A DNA stretch of 64,000 nt from Salimicrobium halophilum (GTDB lineage: Bacteria > Bacillota > Bacilli > Bacillales > Halobacillaceae), in the NCBI RefSeq assembly GCF_900100295.1, contig NZ_FNEV01000005.1:188501-252500 (forward strand), written 5' to 3'. The notes below the pieces were generated by a model. It saw nothing but the letters and a program-made list of their open reading frames with translations, was not told where the DNA came from and searched no databases. Position numbers and translations under genes: made by a program. Positions 53,384 to 62,900 of this stretch are shown here, in pieces; position 1 is the stretch's first letter; the number at the start of each line of letters is the position of its first letter.

Positions 53384-54877
53384 ATGAAACGGTATATTAC
53401 GGGATCGATTATGATTGTGATTCTGCTTGGTATCGGAGGATGGGTGTTGTTCCAGACTCCTTTTCTGCAGAATTCAGGAGACGGAGAAATCAACACGGAT
53501 GAAGAAGGGATAAGCATTTTGGATTTGCCGGCTGTCGAAGCGGGGGAACGCCCGGTGAAAGAATTTGAGCTGACAGCAGAGGAAACGTCCTGGACGGTGG
53601 AGGGTGAAGAAACAGTACAAGCATGGACGTATAACGGAACGGTTCCGGGAGAACCTCTTCGCGTTCAGCAAAGGGATTTCGTCAGAGTGGAACTGACGAA
53701 TGAGCTGGACGTACCCGTAACAATTCACTGGCACGGCGTTGTTCTTCAGAATAGAATGGACGGAGTGCCGGGAGTGACGCAGGATGCGGTGAAACCGGGC
53801 GAATCCTTCACTTATGAATTTATAGCAAATAATCCGGGTACGTATTGGTATCACTCCCATCAGCATAGTTCCCTGCAGGTGGATAAAGGGTTATATGGGC
53901 CTTTAATTATAGAAGGAGACGGTCCGTCAGTGGATAAAGAAAGGACCTATATGCTTGATGAATGGGCGGTGAATCAGGAGCGTCAGGACTGGACGAACAT
54001 GGCGGGTATGATGATGGGGTCCATGAACGGTGATGGAGAAGCGGACACAAAGCAGATGTATGACACATTCACCATCAATGGAAAAGCAGGCTCAGCCATT
54101 GAACCTTTGGAAATGAAAGAAGGGGAAACAGCGAGACTACGATTTGTGAATGCGGGGTATCAATTGCATCGTCTCGTCTTCCCGGAAGGATCGATGGAAA
54201 TGCTCTCCGTGGACGCAGAAAAAGTAGAAAGCGCTTCGGAACGAAACGTGTTGGAAATTGCTCCCGGAGAAAGGATGGATGTTCTGTTCACTAAAGGGGA
54301 AGGTGCACAACAGATCGCTCACACCACAGATGTGGAACACGCAGCTGATATGAAGATTCCCGTTCTATCACCTGACTCGGAACGAACAGCCGCTTCTGCC
54401 CCAAAAACGGATACAGAAGCTGTGAAAGGTACATCTTATAAAAGTGAAGAACTGTTGTTTGATAATGTGCCGAAAGCGGATGTTTCCTACGATATGGACC
54501 TCAGCATGGGAATGAATATGGGTGAGGGGATGGCTTGGCAAATCAATGAAGAAATATTTCCGGATACCCCTCCGATCCATGTAAACGAAGGAGATATCGT
54601 CAAAGTGGACATCACGAATGAAGGAAGACTCAATCATCCGATGCACCTTCATGGGCACAGATTTCAGGTGCAGTCGGAGTCAGGTGGCGGAGTCGTCAAA
54701 GATCTGATCAATGTGAAACCAGGAGAGTCTTATACGATTTATTTTGAAGCGGATAACCGAGGTGAGTGGCTGTTTCATTGTCACGACAACAACCATGCGG
54801 ATAGAGGTATGGTAACGGTTGTCGACTATGAAGGGGTATACTCTCCGTTCGAGTTGAACGAAACCAATTCACCATAG
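53384..54877 (+). CDS. Multicopper oxidase
   Basis: The 497-residue protein has an N-terminal anchor or signal (about 3-23) and all copper-binding motifs: HWHG (about 118), WYHSHQH (about 160), HPMHLHGH (about 420) and HCHDNNHADRGM (about 465; T1/T3 Cys and axial Met). It is a laccase or cuprous oxidase of the CueO/CopA type and probably detoxifies Cu(I) outside the membrane. Met-rich segments (MAGMMMGSMNG; LSMGMNMGEGM) resemble the Cu(I)-handling parts of CueO. RBS GTGGAGG. Followed 15 bases later by copB. Confidence 0.93.
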   Translation: MKRYITGSIMIVILLGIGGWVLFQTPFLQNSGDGEINTDEEGISILDLPAVEAGERPVKEFELTAEETSWTVEGEETVQAWTYNGTVPGEPLRVQQRDFVRVELTNELDVPVTIHWHGVVLQNRMDGVPGVTQDAVKPGESFTYEFIANNPGTYWYHSHQHSSLQVDKGLYGPLIIEGDGPSVDKERTYMLDEWAVNQERQDWTNMAGMMMGSMNGDGEADTKQMYDTFTINGKAGSAIEPLEMKEGETARLRFVNAGYQLHRLVFPEGSMEMLSVDAEKVESASERNVLEIAPGERMDVLFTKGEGAQQIAHTTDVEHAADMKIPVLSPDSERTAASAPKTDTEAVKGTSYKSEELLFDNVPKADVSYDMDLSMGMNMGEGMAWQINEEIFPDTPPIHVNEGDIVKVDITNEGRLNHPMHLHGHRFQVQSESGGGVVKDLINVKPGESYTIYFEADNRGEWLFHCHDNNHADRGMVTVVDYEGVYSPFELNETNSP

Positions 54878-54892
54878 GAAGGAGGATTATGA

Positions 54893-56941
54893 ATGGCACA
54901 AGAACATCATAATCATAACGAGCAGAAACATGACGAAAATAATCATGACCACGAAGAACACAATCACCACGATCATGGAGATCATGATCACGAAGGGCAC
55001 GACCATGGAGCGATGGTAGATGATTTCAAGAAGCGGTTCTACATCTCGCTGATTATAACGCTTCCGATTCTGTTATTGTCACCTATGATTCAGGATCTTC
55101 TTGGATTCAGCATCACCTTTCCTTTTGATCAGTACGTTCTTTTCGGACTTGCAACTTTTGTATTCTTCTACGGCGGTTGGCCGTTCCTCACAGGCGCTAT
55201 AGATGAAGGGAAGAACAAAAATCCCGGAATGATGATGTTGATCGGTCTCGCTATTGTAGTCGCTTATGTATACAGTTCCCTTGTCGTATTCGGCTGGGAA
55301 GGACGTAATTTCTTCTGGGAATTAGCGACTTTGATTGACATTATGTTGCTTGGTCACTGGATTGAGATGAGATCAGTGATGGGAGCATCGAATGCTTTGG
55401 AAGAACTCGTCAAGCTCATGCCGGATAAGGCTCATAAAGTGAAAGAGGACGGGTCGACGGAAGAAGTGAAAGTGGGGGATCTACAAACTGGGGATAAAGT
55501 ACTTGTGAAGCCCGGGGAAAAGATTCCGGTGGATGGAACAATCACAGAAGGGAAATCTGCCATAGACGAATCGATGCTGACCGGCGAGTCCGTACCTGTC
55601 GAAAAAGGAACCGAAGAAGAAGTGATCGGAGGTTCCATCAACAAAGAAGGAAGCTTGACTATAGAGGTTAAGAAACTCGGGGAGGATTCCTACTTATCTC
55701 AAGTGATCACGCTCGTCGAGGAAGCGCAGAATTCCAAATCACGGGCGCAGGATTTCGCGAACCGTGCTGCGAAGTGGTTGTTCTATCTTGCTCTTAGTGC
55801 AGGTATCATCACATTCATCGTCTGGCTATCACTAGGGTATCCGGTAGATATGGCGGTAGAGCGTATGGTTACCGTTATGGTTATCACGTGCCCTCACGCA
55901 CTCGGACTTGCTGCGCCACTGGTCGTAGCTGTATCCACTTCTTTATCTGCGAAGCAGGGGCTTCTGATCCGTAACCGCACCCAGTTCGAGAATGCACGTA
56001 ATGTAGATGCCGTCATTTTCGATAAAACAGGGACGCTCACGAAAGGTGAATTCGGAGTTACGGACATCGTGGCGAATGACCGGGAAGAAACGGATGTACT
56101 TTATTGGGCAGCTAGTTTAGAGCAGAAGTCGGAACATCCTCTCGCGCGAGGTATCCTTGATCAAGCGGAGGAGCATGATATTACGCTTGGAAACGCGGAG
56201 GATTTCGAATCAGTTACAGGACGTGGCCTTCGAGGTAAGGTCGATGGGAAACATGTACAGGTCATGAGTCCCGGGTATATGCAGGAGAACGACATCTCTT
56301 ATGATACCGAAGCTTTCGGCCGTATGTCGGAGGAAGGGAAAACCGTGGTATTCGTCCTTGTGGATGAGGAGTATATAGGAATGATCGCTCTCGCGGATAT
56401 GATTCGTGAGTCGGCGAAAGAAGCTGTGGCAGACCTGAAGGAACAGGGCATCCGCTCTGTAATGCTGACAGGGGATAATAAAAAGGTGGCCCACTGGGTA
56501 GCTGAACAGATCGGCATCGATGAAGTATATGCGGAAGTAATGCCTGATCACAAAGCGGATCAGGTGAAGAAAGTGCAGGAAGAAGGCCTGAAGGTAGCGA
56601 TGACCGGTGATGGAATCAATGATGCGCCTGCTCTAGCTACTGCGGATGTCGGAATCGCTATCGGGAGCGGAACGGATGTTGCGGTCGAGACGGCTGACAT
56701 CGTTCTCGTGAAAAGTGATCCGAAAGATATCGTATCCGTCGTGTCTCTATCCGATAACACGTATAAGAAAATGGTACAGAACCTTTGGTGGGCGGCAGGC
56801 TATAACATTTTTGCCATTCCGCTCGCGGCCGGTGTTCTCGCACCTATCGGTATTCTACTGAGCCCGGCTGTCGGAGCGGTGCTGATGAGTTTGAGTACCG
56901 TGGTCGTAGCTGTAAACGCCAAACTATTGAAAGCTGCTTAA
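54893..56941 (+). CDS. copB: Copper-exporting P-type ATPase, CopB type
   Basis: The 682-residue P1B ATPase has a His-rich N-terminus (about 1-45, 20 or so His) instead of an HMA domain, eight helices, the CopB-type metal motif CPH (about 332), the phosphorylation motif DKTGTLT (about 377), the TGES actuator (about 232) and GDGINDAP (about 577). CPH and the His tail mark group IB-3 pumps for Cu(II) or Cu(I). RBS AAGGAGG. It follows the multicopper oxidase and is the last gene before a long palindrome. Confidence 0.95.
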   Translation: MAQEHHNHNEQKHDENNHDHEEHNHHDHGDHDHEGHDHGAMVDDFKKRFYISLIITLPILLLSPMIQDLLGFSITFPFDQYVLFGLATFVFFYGGWPFLTGAIDEGKNKNPGMMMLIGLAIVVAYVYSSLVVFGWEGRNFFWELATLIDIMLLGHWIEMRSVMGASNALEELVKLMPDKAHKVKEDGSTEEVKVGDLQTGDKVLVKPGEKIPVDGTITEGKSAIDESMLTGESVPVEKGTEEEVIGGSINKEGSLTIEVKKLGEDSYLSQVITLVEEAQNSKSRAQDFANRAAKWLFYLALSAGIITFIVWLSLGYPVDMAVERMVTVMVITCPHALGLAAPLVVAVSTSLSAKQGLLIRNRTQFENARNVDAVIFDKTGTLTKGEFGVTDIVANDREETDVLYWAASLEQKSEHPLARGILDQAEEHDITLGNAEDFESVTGRGLRGKVDGKHVQVMSPGYMQENDISYDTEAFGRMSEEGKTVVFVLVDEEYIGMIALADMIRESAKEAVADLKEQGIRSVMLTGDNKKVAHWVAEQIGIDEVYAEVMPDHKADQVKKVQEEGLKVAMTGDGINDAPALATADVGIAIGSGTDVAVETADIVLVKSDPKDIVSVVSLSDNTYKKMVQNLWWAAGYNIFAIPLAAGVLAPIGILLSPAVGAVLMSLSTVVVAVNAKLLKAA

Positions 56942-56943
56942 GA

Positions 56944-57027
56944 AGAGAGGGATCATTGGTAGTGCGCCCCGGAAGTTAGATTTTTCACTCTGACTTTTAG
57001 GGGTCGCTACCCCCCTCTCTTTTTTTG
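56944..57027 (+). terminator. Long imperfect palindrome and terminator after copB
   Basis: AGAGAGGG (56944) pairs with CCCTCTCT (57020) followed by eight T. Inside, GGTAGTG/CGCTACC, CCCC/GGGG and AAGTTAGA/TCTGACTT continue the stem through G-T pairs, giving a hairpin of about 75 bases. It may be a terminator made from a mobile palindrome. Confidence 0.8.
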
Positions 57028-57073
57028 TGTTCAAAGGTCAGGAGAGGATAGTGGAAGGATTCCTCCTTTCTCA

Positions 57074-57100
57074 TTAAATTCTGCATAATTTTTCTGTACC
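57074..57100 (+). promoter_or_regulatory. Variant of the shared copper-gene motif, copy 3
   Basis: CATTAAATTCTGCATAATTT upstream of the DsbD_2-like gene resembles CATAATTTCTGCACA at 52520 and 53014; TACCC follows at about 57097. Confidence 0.35.
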
Positions 57101-57128
57101 CTTGCAAGTAAAGTCTGGGGGGAAGGGT

Positions 57129-57863
57129 ATGTATCAATTATTCAATGAAGTAAGTCGATTCTTCATCGAGCCTTTCATGGAGCTGGCCGCACAAAATGAA
57201 GGGATGCCGCTTGCAGGAGCATTTTTCCTGGGGCTTGTCGGAGCGGTGGCCCCCTGTCAGATGACGGGGAATATCGGAGCAATGACGATTTATGGAAATC
57301 AGACATTCAAGGACAAAGTTCCGTGGGGCCACGTCACGTATTTCATGCTTGGGAAAGTGCTGGTCTTTTCGCTTCTCGGTCTCGCTGTGTGGATCTTCGG
57401 AAAGGAAATACAGGGGATGCTCTCATCCTGGTTTCCCTATCTCCGCAAAGCGATTGGGCCGATGCTCATAGGGATAGGTCTGTTCATGACCGGTTTCTTT
57501 TCCATGAAATGGACGTTTTCTCTTGGAAACAGATTCATTCCTACTATCAGGAACAGCAAATTAGGCAGCTTCCTGCTCGGAGTCAGCGTAACTCTCGCTT
57601 TTTGCCCGACGATGTTCGTTTTGTTCTTCATGACGTTGATGCCTATGGTGCTGACGACTTCTTACGGTGCCGCTTTACCGACGGTATTCGCCATCGGTAC
57701 GTCCGTACCACTATTATTCTTTCTGTTTCTCTTCACCTGGTTCGGTATTGATAAGAAAGTGTTGATGAAGAAAGGGAGGAAGATCGGAGGACGTATCCAG
57801 AAAGTTGCAGGTGCTCTTCTTCTGCTGATCGGAATTCTTGATACCATGACGTACTGGTTGTAA
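57129..57863 (+). CDS. DsbD/UreH-like membrane protein (cytochrome c biogenesis TM family)
   Basis: The 244-residue six-helix protein has two inverted repeats with conserved Pro-Cys/Cys-Pro motifs: GAVAPCQMTGNIGA (about 45) and AFCPTMFVLFFMTLMP (about 162). These are the membrane cysteines of CcdA/DsbD_2 proteins, which pass reducing power or metals across the membrane. The ATG at 57129 follows GGGGGGAAGGG. Its position in the copper island suggests copper handling or thiol supply; which is not settled. Confidence 0.82.
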   Translation: MYQLFNEVSRFFIEPFMELAAQNEGMPLAGAFFLGLVGAVAPCQMTGNIGAMTIYGNQTFKDKVPWGHVTYFMLGKVLVFSLLGLAVWIFGKEIQGMLSSWFPYLRKAIGPMLIGIGLFMTGFFSMKWTFSLGNRFIPTIRNSKLGSFLLGVSVTLAFCPTMFVLFFMTLMPMVLTTSYGAALPTVFAIGTSVPLLFFLFLFTWFGIDKKVLMKKGRKIGGRIQKVAGALLLLIGILDTMTYWL

Positions 57864-57951
57864 GCTGTTCAAGAATCAGTCAGGGAATCTGCAGAAAATC
57901 TCGACATTTATCTGGCAAAGTGGAAGAAGTCCAATAGAGGAGGAATTCGGA

Positions 57952-58905
57952 ATGAAACATATAAAAACGACGCTTGCAATCAGTGGCCTGGCCTTATTTC
58001 TGGCGGCTTGCAGCGGAGAAACGACGGTGGAAAACGGTTCAGAAAGTACAGAAGGGACTCAAAAAAGTACCGGGACAGAAGAAGTCGAGCTTGAAGAGTT
58101 CACCGGCACGATCGAGCACGTGCATGGGATCGGTTATACGGATGCTGGAGGAGTTACATTCGCTTCCCACAGCGGTCTGAAAGTGTACACGGAAGATAAA
58201 TGGATGGAGAGCCCTCATCACAAAAATGACTATATGGGATTCAATGCTACAGAAGAGGGGATGTATGTATCCGGGCATCCGGGGGAGTCTTCTGATTTAC
58301 CGAACCCTATCGGTCTCCAAAAAGGGAAAGTAGGCGAAAGTGACCTGAACCCTCTCGGATTTGTCGGGGAGAGTGATTTCCATCTGCTTGGTGTAGGATA
58401 TGAAAACGAAGCTATTTATCTTCTGAACAGCCGTCCGGATGATAATCTCGAAACCGGCTTCCATCGGAGTTTTGATGGAGGAGAAACCTTCGAAGTGATG
58501 GCAGCTGAAGGTCTTCCGGAAAAATTATTCCAGTTGGCTGTACATCCGACAGATGAACAAACGGTAGCCGCTGCTGCCGAGTCCGGCGTTTTTTTAAGTG
58601 CAGATGCCGGAGAAACTTTCGAACGGATTTCTGAAGAAGGACAGGCGTCCGGGTTAACTTTCACAGAAAATCGATTATATTTCGGACTGCTTCAGAACGA
58701 AGCCTCATTCCGGAGCTATGACCTCGAGTCGGAGACGACGAGCGACATACCCCTTCCTGATTTTGGGCAGGATGCGGTTCTCTACTCAGCTGTACACCCT
58801 GATAAGGAAGAAATCACGATTTTTACAATGAATGGTAGCAGTTATATAACGGAAAAAGAAGGGGAGTCCTGGGAGAGAATACTTAATAGTGGAACCGTGA
58901 AGTAA
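57952..58905 (+). CDS. BNR/sortilin-type beta-propeller lipoprotein (F510_1955-like)
   Basis: The 317-residue lipoprotein has a lipobox LAAC (Cys about 20), an acidic linker, then a propeller-like domain with Asp-box signatures (SFDGGETFE about 165, SADAGETFE about 215) and an early IEHVHGIGY. The label is from a family I recall as F510_1955-like glycosyl hydrolase; no sugar-active site is evident. RBS GAGGAGG. It follows the DsbD_2-like gene by 88 bases and precedes the two-component system. HVHG and Glu-rich parts could bind metal. Confidence 0.8.
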   Translation: MKHIKTTLAISGLALFLAACSGETTVENGSESTEGTQKSTGTEEVELEEFTGTIEHVHGIGYTDAGGVTFASHSGLKVYTEDKWMESPHHKNDYMGFNATEEGMYVSGHPGESSDLPNPIGLQKGKVGESDLNPLGFVGESDFHLLGVGYENEAIYLLNSRPDDNLETGFHRSFDGGETFEVMAAEGLPEKLFQLAVHPTDEQTVAAAAESGVFLSADAGETFERISEEGQASGLTFTENRLYFGLLQNEASFRSYDLESETTSDIPLPDFGQDAVLYSAVHPDKEEITIFTMNGSSYITEKEGESWERILNSGTVK

Positions 58906-59034
58906 CTTCCTTACGAATCTTAAAGACATTCAGTATTGTCGTAGATTATCTCTCCTTTGAACGTGTATGATGATCATAGAAGAATGAATATCGATAAGCT
59001 TCAGCAGCACGGGAATGATCGTGGAGGGAATGGT

Positions 59035-60435
59035 ATGAGACGGAAACTATCTGTTAAATTAGGGCTTTTATTTTTTGTATTGATGCTTCTCATCGAATTG
59101 TCCCTGTTTTTTATCCTTTATTCGACCATTGCTTCTCATCGGGTGACCGAAGTGATGGACGGGCTGCTGGCAAAAGGGGCGGGACACAGGGACGTGCTCG
59201 AGAACAACTACGATGAGTCCACTTTGCATCACGTCATCTTGATGGAAGAAGAAGCATCCACGGATGTCATCATTACGAATGCGGAAGGAGAGATCGTCGA
59301 CCGTTCGTCGAAGAAAGAGGATCCATTCCGGACCGGCATGGTGCAAAACATCTCTCCAACGGATGGGACAGAAGACAGAATCGTTGAAGAGGAATGGAGA
59401 GACAATCCTTATGTAGCGACAGTCTCACCGATTGTAGTGGATGGAGAGCACCGCGGGGATGTATTCATGTTTTCGCCTTCTCAAACGATCCGGGAAATTC
59501 TCTCTCATCTTTCCGAGCAGTTCCTGTTCGTGATGGGAATGATCGTATTCATCACCCTCATTCTCGTATTTGCACTCTCTCAGGTTATTACCAGACCGCT
59601 TGTACGAATGCAACGGGTCACAGAAAAGCTGAGTGAAGGGAAAGCGGATCTCGAACTGGACGAACGCCATAATGATGAATTAGGGACGCTTGCTGTGTCC
59701 ATCAACAGGCTGTCGGAAGACTTGGAACGGCTCAAAAAAGATCGCAACAACTTCCTGTCATCCGTCGCTCACGAACTGAGAACCCCGCTTACTTATGTAA
59801 AAGGATATGCGGATGTAGCCTCCAGAAAAGAGACATCGGAAGCGGAACGGGATAAATATCTCGCAATCATCCGTGAGGAAGCGGACCACCTTACGTCGAT
59901 GGTGAGGCAACTATTCCAGCTGGCGAAAATGGAGGAGAATGCCTTCGTAATCGAACCTTCCATGATTCGGCTCTCTTCTTTATTCGATGAAGTGGAAACA
60001 CAGATCGCCCCTTTCGTCCAGGAAAAACAGGCGGAGCTTTCTATCCACGTGCCGGAAGATTTATACGTGAACGCGGATCGGACTCGGATGAAGCAGGTGA
60101 TTTTCAACGTTTTGCAGAATGCTCTTCAATATGGAGGGGAGCGCCCGTCCATCCAGATAGAAGCGAAGCAGCAACAGCGGGAGATGATTTTGCGGATTTC
60201 TGATAAGGGGCCCGGAGTACCGGAAGAAGCACTTCCCCGTCTATTCGATCGTTTGTACCGGGTAGATAAAGCGAGGTCCCGCGAACAGGGAGGGTCAGGA
60301 CTGGGTCTGGCCATTGTGAAAGAAATAGTAGAGATGCACGGCGGTACTGTGAAAGCCTTCAACGAAAATGGACTGACGATACTTATAACCCTGCCGGAGG
60401 AAAATGATCATGACACAAATTCTTATAGTGGATGA
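59035..60435 (+). CDS. Sensor histidine kinase (HAMP, HisKA)
   Basis: The 466-residue kinase has two membrane helices (about 8-28 and 160-182) flanking an extracytoplasmic sensor, a HAMP domain (about 183-235), a HisKA motif VAHELRTPLTY (His about 246), and the ATPase motifs NALQYGG, DKGPGVPEEALPRLFDRLYR and GSGLGLAIV. I chose the ATG at 59035 after GGAGGGAATGGT; upstream in-frame ATGs lack a site. It overlaps the response regulator by 26 bases. Position next to copper genes suggests metal or envelope sensing; this is inference. Confidence 0.93.
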   Translation: MRRKLSVKLGLLFFVLMLLIELSLFFILYSTIASHRVTEVMDGLLAKGAGHRDVLENNYDESTLHHVILMEEEASTDVIITNAEGEIVDRSSKKEDPFRTGMVQNISPTDGTEDRIVEEEWRDNPYVATVSPIVVDGEHRGDVFMFSPSQTIREILSHLSEQFLFVMGMIVFITLILVFALSQVITRPLVRMQRVTEKLSEGKADLELDERHNDELGTLAVSINRLSEDLERLKKDRNNFLSSVAHELRTPLTYVKGYADVASRKETSEAERDKYLAIIREEADHLTSMVRQLFQLAKMEENAFVIEPSMIRLSSLFDEVETQIAPFVQEKQAELSIHVPEDLYVNADRTRMKQVIFNVLQNALQYGGERPSIQIEAKQQQREMILRISDKGPGVPEEALPRLFDRLYRVDKARSREQGGSGLGLAIVKEIVEMHGGTVKAFNENGLTILITLPEENDHDTNSYSG

Positions 60436-61078
60436 TGAACAACGGATGCTTGATTTGCTTGAACTTTACCTCAACCCGCACGGATACAAAGTGACGAAGG
60501 TGTTACATGGAGCTGAAGCACTCGAAAAATTGAAAAAGGAGCCCTTCGATCTGGTGGTTCTGGATATTATGATGAAAGACATGGACGGATTTGAAACGTG
60601 TCGGCGTCTGAGAGCGTTCAGTGATATTCCTGTACTTATGCTGACAGCTAAGGACCAAAAAGAGGATGTGATTAAAGGGCTGAACATAGGAGCGGATGAT
60701 TACGTCACGAAGCCGTTTGATGAAGAGATTCTTGTTGCCAGAATTGAAGCCCTTTTGCGTCGAAACGCCCCTTCTTCGATTAAAGTTGACGGATTACATT
60801 GGAATGAAGAGAGGTATGAATTGTCATACGGAAATTATTCCATACCACTTACTCCGAAAGAATTCCAGTTGATCGGCCTTTTATTAAAGCGGCCGAATCA
60901 TGTATATGAACGTAACGACCTGCTCGATTTGGTCTGGGGATTCGAATCGAATACAGAAGGTCGGACTATTGATTCTCACGTCAGGAACGTGCGTGAAAAA
61001 ATCAGACGTTCCGGATTTCCTGTGGATGAGCACCTTAAAACGGTGTGGGGCGTCGGTTACAAATGGATGAAGAAGTGA
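60410..61078 (+). CDS. OmpR-family response regulator
   Basis: The 222-residue regulator has a receiver domain (about 3-115; DDE at 8-10, phospho-Asp in VVLDIMM about 51, Lys in TKPFDEE) and a winged-helix OmpR/PhoB DNA-binding domain (about 125-220). The ATG at 60410 is 9 bases after GGAGG; the ATG at 60404 is too close. It is the partner of the upstream kinase, in the less usual kinase-first order. Confidence 0.93.
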   Translation: MTQILIVDDEQRMLDLLELYLNPHGYKVTKVLHGAEALEKLKKEPFDLVVLDIMMKDMDGFETCRRLRAFSDIPVLMLTAKDQKEDVIKGLNIGADDYVTKPFDEEILVARIEALLRRNAPSSIKVDGLHWNEERYELSYGNYSIPLTPKEFQLIGLLLKRPNHVYERNDLLDLVWGFESNTEGRTIDSHVRNVREKIRRSGFPVDEHLKTVWGVGYKWMKK

Positions 61079-61084
61079 AGAAGG

Positions 61085-61128
61085 ACACCTGTTTTCTCAT
61101 GGAACACTTAAAGGGAACGGGTGTTTTC
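61085..61128 (+). terminator. Terminator of the two-component operon
   Basis: A 9-bp stem ACACCTGTT/AACGGGTGT (one T-G pair) is followed by TTTTC. Confidence 0.7.
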
Positions 61129-61300
61129 ATGTGCTTTGAGAAGCATCGTGAGGACAATTCCTCAGTTTGAATGATAGGGGAAAGGGAAAAATTTTGTATA
61201 ACTACCTAAAGGCTTGAAACACTAGAGTGTAAATCTTTTTATGGAAATTCATGTAATTGAACGGAGCTATGAGAATTATAGGAAGAAAAGGGGTTGCCCC

Positions 61301-62569
61301 ATGGAAAATAGAATCACAGTAGGAATTGTTACAGCTCCAGGCTATGCGAATAAAATCGGTGAAGGGTTGCATTATGCACTCCCGAGTCTTCTTCAGGAAT
61401 ATATTTCTTCCGATGTTGAGTGGGATGTCGACTATATTTACAGTCCACTGACGGGATATACGGAAGAGAAAGACGAAGTACTTGAAGCGCTTATGGATAT
61501 GAAAGAAGAGAATGGGTGGGATATGGCCCTGACTCTTACCGATCTTCCTCTGTTCAACGGGAGGAAACTGGTTGTCGCAGAAGCGAATGGAACGGAAGAT
61601 GTCGGGATGATCAGCATTCCCGGATTGGGGGCATCCCCGCTTATCAAAAGGATACGCGAGTCGGTTCTGCAGCTGATCAGTGAGATTTACGAAGGCTCAG
61701 GTCAAGAGGAGCGTAATCGTGTGCAGAAAAAAGTCGGTGAAATGGATGGACGCAAAAGTGAGAAGAGAAACGCTTTCGAATTGATTCGGAAGCGAGGATT
61801 CGACCGTCTTTCTCCTATCGAGAGGGAAGCGCCGGAAGAAGGGGAAAACTCAGAGGTGCGTTTTACGGTCCAATCCCGGATTCGCGGAGCGCTCCGGCTC
61901 ATTACCGGTATGGTACGCGCCAACCGTCCATGGATGCTATTTCCGGCTTTTATGAAGGTGGTTATCCTAGCTTTTACGACAGGTACCTTTGCACTGATCT
62001 TCCCTACCTTATGGCGACTCACGAACAGTTATAATCTTTGGCGTCTTATCATGATCAATGGCATTGCAATCATGCTGCTCGTATTTTGGATTATCGCTGC
62101 CCATAAGATGTGGGAAAGGAAATCGGATCATTCCAACAGCTATATGCGTAAGCTTTATAACAGTACTACATTTCTCACATTGTTTACGACCGTCAGTTTT
62201 TATTACACGATTCTATTTCTCTGTTTTCAGGTCATTGTCTTCGTCTTATTGCCGAAAGAGTTCGTCGCCGGAGAAATGAACGGTACGATGAAGACAGAAA
62301 GTTATTTCTTTATCGCATGGACAGCCACGAGTATTTCAACCATCATCAGTGCTCTCGGTTCTACAATCGAAGATGAGAATGTGGTTCTTTCCGGAACATA
62401 CGGGAATCGGCAGCGTCAGCGCTATGAATTGATGAAAGAAGCAGAAAAAGAGAAGAAAGAAGCGGCCGAGGAGAAGAGGGAAGCAGCCCGAGAGAAAGAA
62501 AAAGCGGTCCGGGAACAGGAAGAAGCCGAAAAGGAGAAAGAATACGTTACCGGTAAGGATAGCGCGTGA
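61301..62569 (+). CDS. Rossmann-like / four-helix membrane protein of unknown function, paralogue B
   Basis: The 422-residue protein is a full-length paralogue of the protein at 38824, with GIVTAPGYANKIG, WDMALTLTDLPLFNGRK, MISIPGLGASPLIKRIRE, RKRGFDRLSPI, GALRLITGMVRANRPW and four helices (about 215-365). The C-terminus adds a highly charged coil of repeated EKxxAxxEK units (about 378-415). I chose the ATG at 61301 after AAGGGG. It has its own terminator. The function is unknown. Confidence 0.87.
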   Translation: MENRITVGIVTAPGYANKIGEGLHYALPSLLQEYISSDVEWDVDYIYSPLTGYTEEKDEVLEALMDMKEENGWDMALTLTDLPLFNGRKLVVAEANGTEDVGMISIPGLGASPLIKRIRESVLQLISEIYEGSGQEERNRVQKKVGEMDGRKSEKRNAFELIRKRGFDRLSPIEREAPEEGENSEVRFTVQSRIRGALRLITGMVRANRPWMLFPAFMKVVILAFTTGTFALIFPTLWRLTNSYNLWRLIMINGIAIMLLVFWIIAAHKMWERKSDHSNSYMRKLYNSTTFLTLFTTVSFYYTILFLCFQVIVFVLLPKEFVAGEMNGTMKTESYFFIAWTATSISTIISALGSTIEDENVVLSGTYGNRQRQRYELMKEAEKEKKEAAEEKREAAREKEKAVREQEEAEKEKEYVTGKDSA

Positions 62570-62599
62570 GTCGTAGAAGATAATTCTACGGCTTTTTTT
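62569..62599 (+). terminator. Terminator of paralogue B
   Basis: A 10-bp stem AGTCGTAGAA/TTCTACGGCT (one T-G pair) with loop GATAA is followed by TTTTTTTC. Confidence 0.9.
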
Positions 62600-62662
62600 C
62601 TGTTTTCTTTTTGGGTGGAGGGGAATCTATCAGTAACAACATCAGGAGAGGAAGGGACGACC

Positions 62663-62791
62663 ATGATAGGAAAACGTGTGAAGAAAAGAAAGTGCAGGAA
62701 ATGTCAGAAGATGTACCCGGCTGCTCATTTTCAAGATAGGAAAGTGACACACTTGTACTGCAATCTATGCCGTGATCACTCGTGGAAATGA
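62663..62791 (+). CDS. Zinc-ribbon miniprotein (42 residues)
   Basis: The frame starts ATG after GGAGAGGAAGGG and gives a basic N-terminus, CRKC (11-14), an aromatic middle and CNLC (33-36), ending HSWK. Two CxxC pairs 18 residues apart are the minimum for a zinc knuckle. It lies between paralogue B and the ZIP transporter gene (110 bases upstream of the latter). I do not recognise the family; base pattern and site make coding likely. Confidence 0.72.
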   Translation: MIGKRVKKRKCRKCQKMYPAAHFQDRKVTHLYCNLCRDHSWK

Positions 62792-62900
62792 ATAGGAGAA
62801 TCCGGAAAGTTGACGTTTCAAAGAACGGAGAATAAAATGGGTGCATCAATCATTTTTGTATAAGGGCAAAAAATGAAATGCTTCAGTAGAGGTGTAAGCT

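Noticed and set aside
61155-61180. Sigma-B-like GTTTGA-N13-GGGAAA upstream of paralogue B
   Set aside because: The -10 is a weak match and the distance to the start is over 100 bases.
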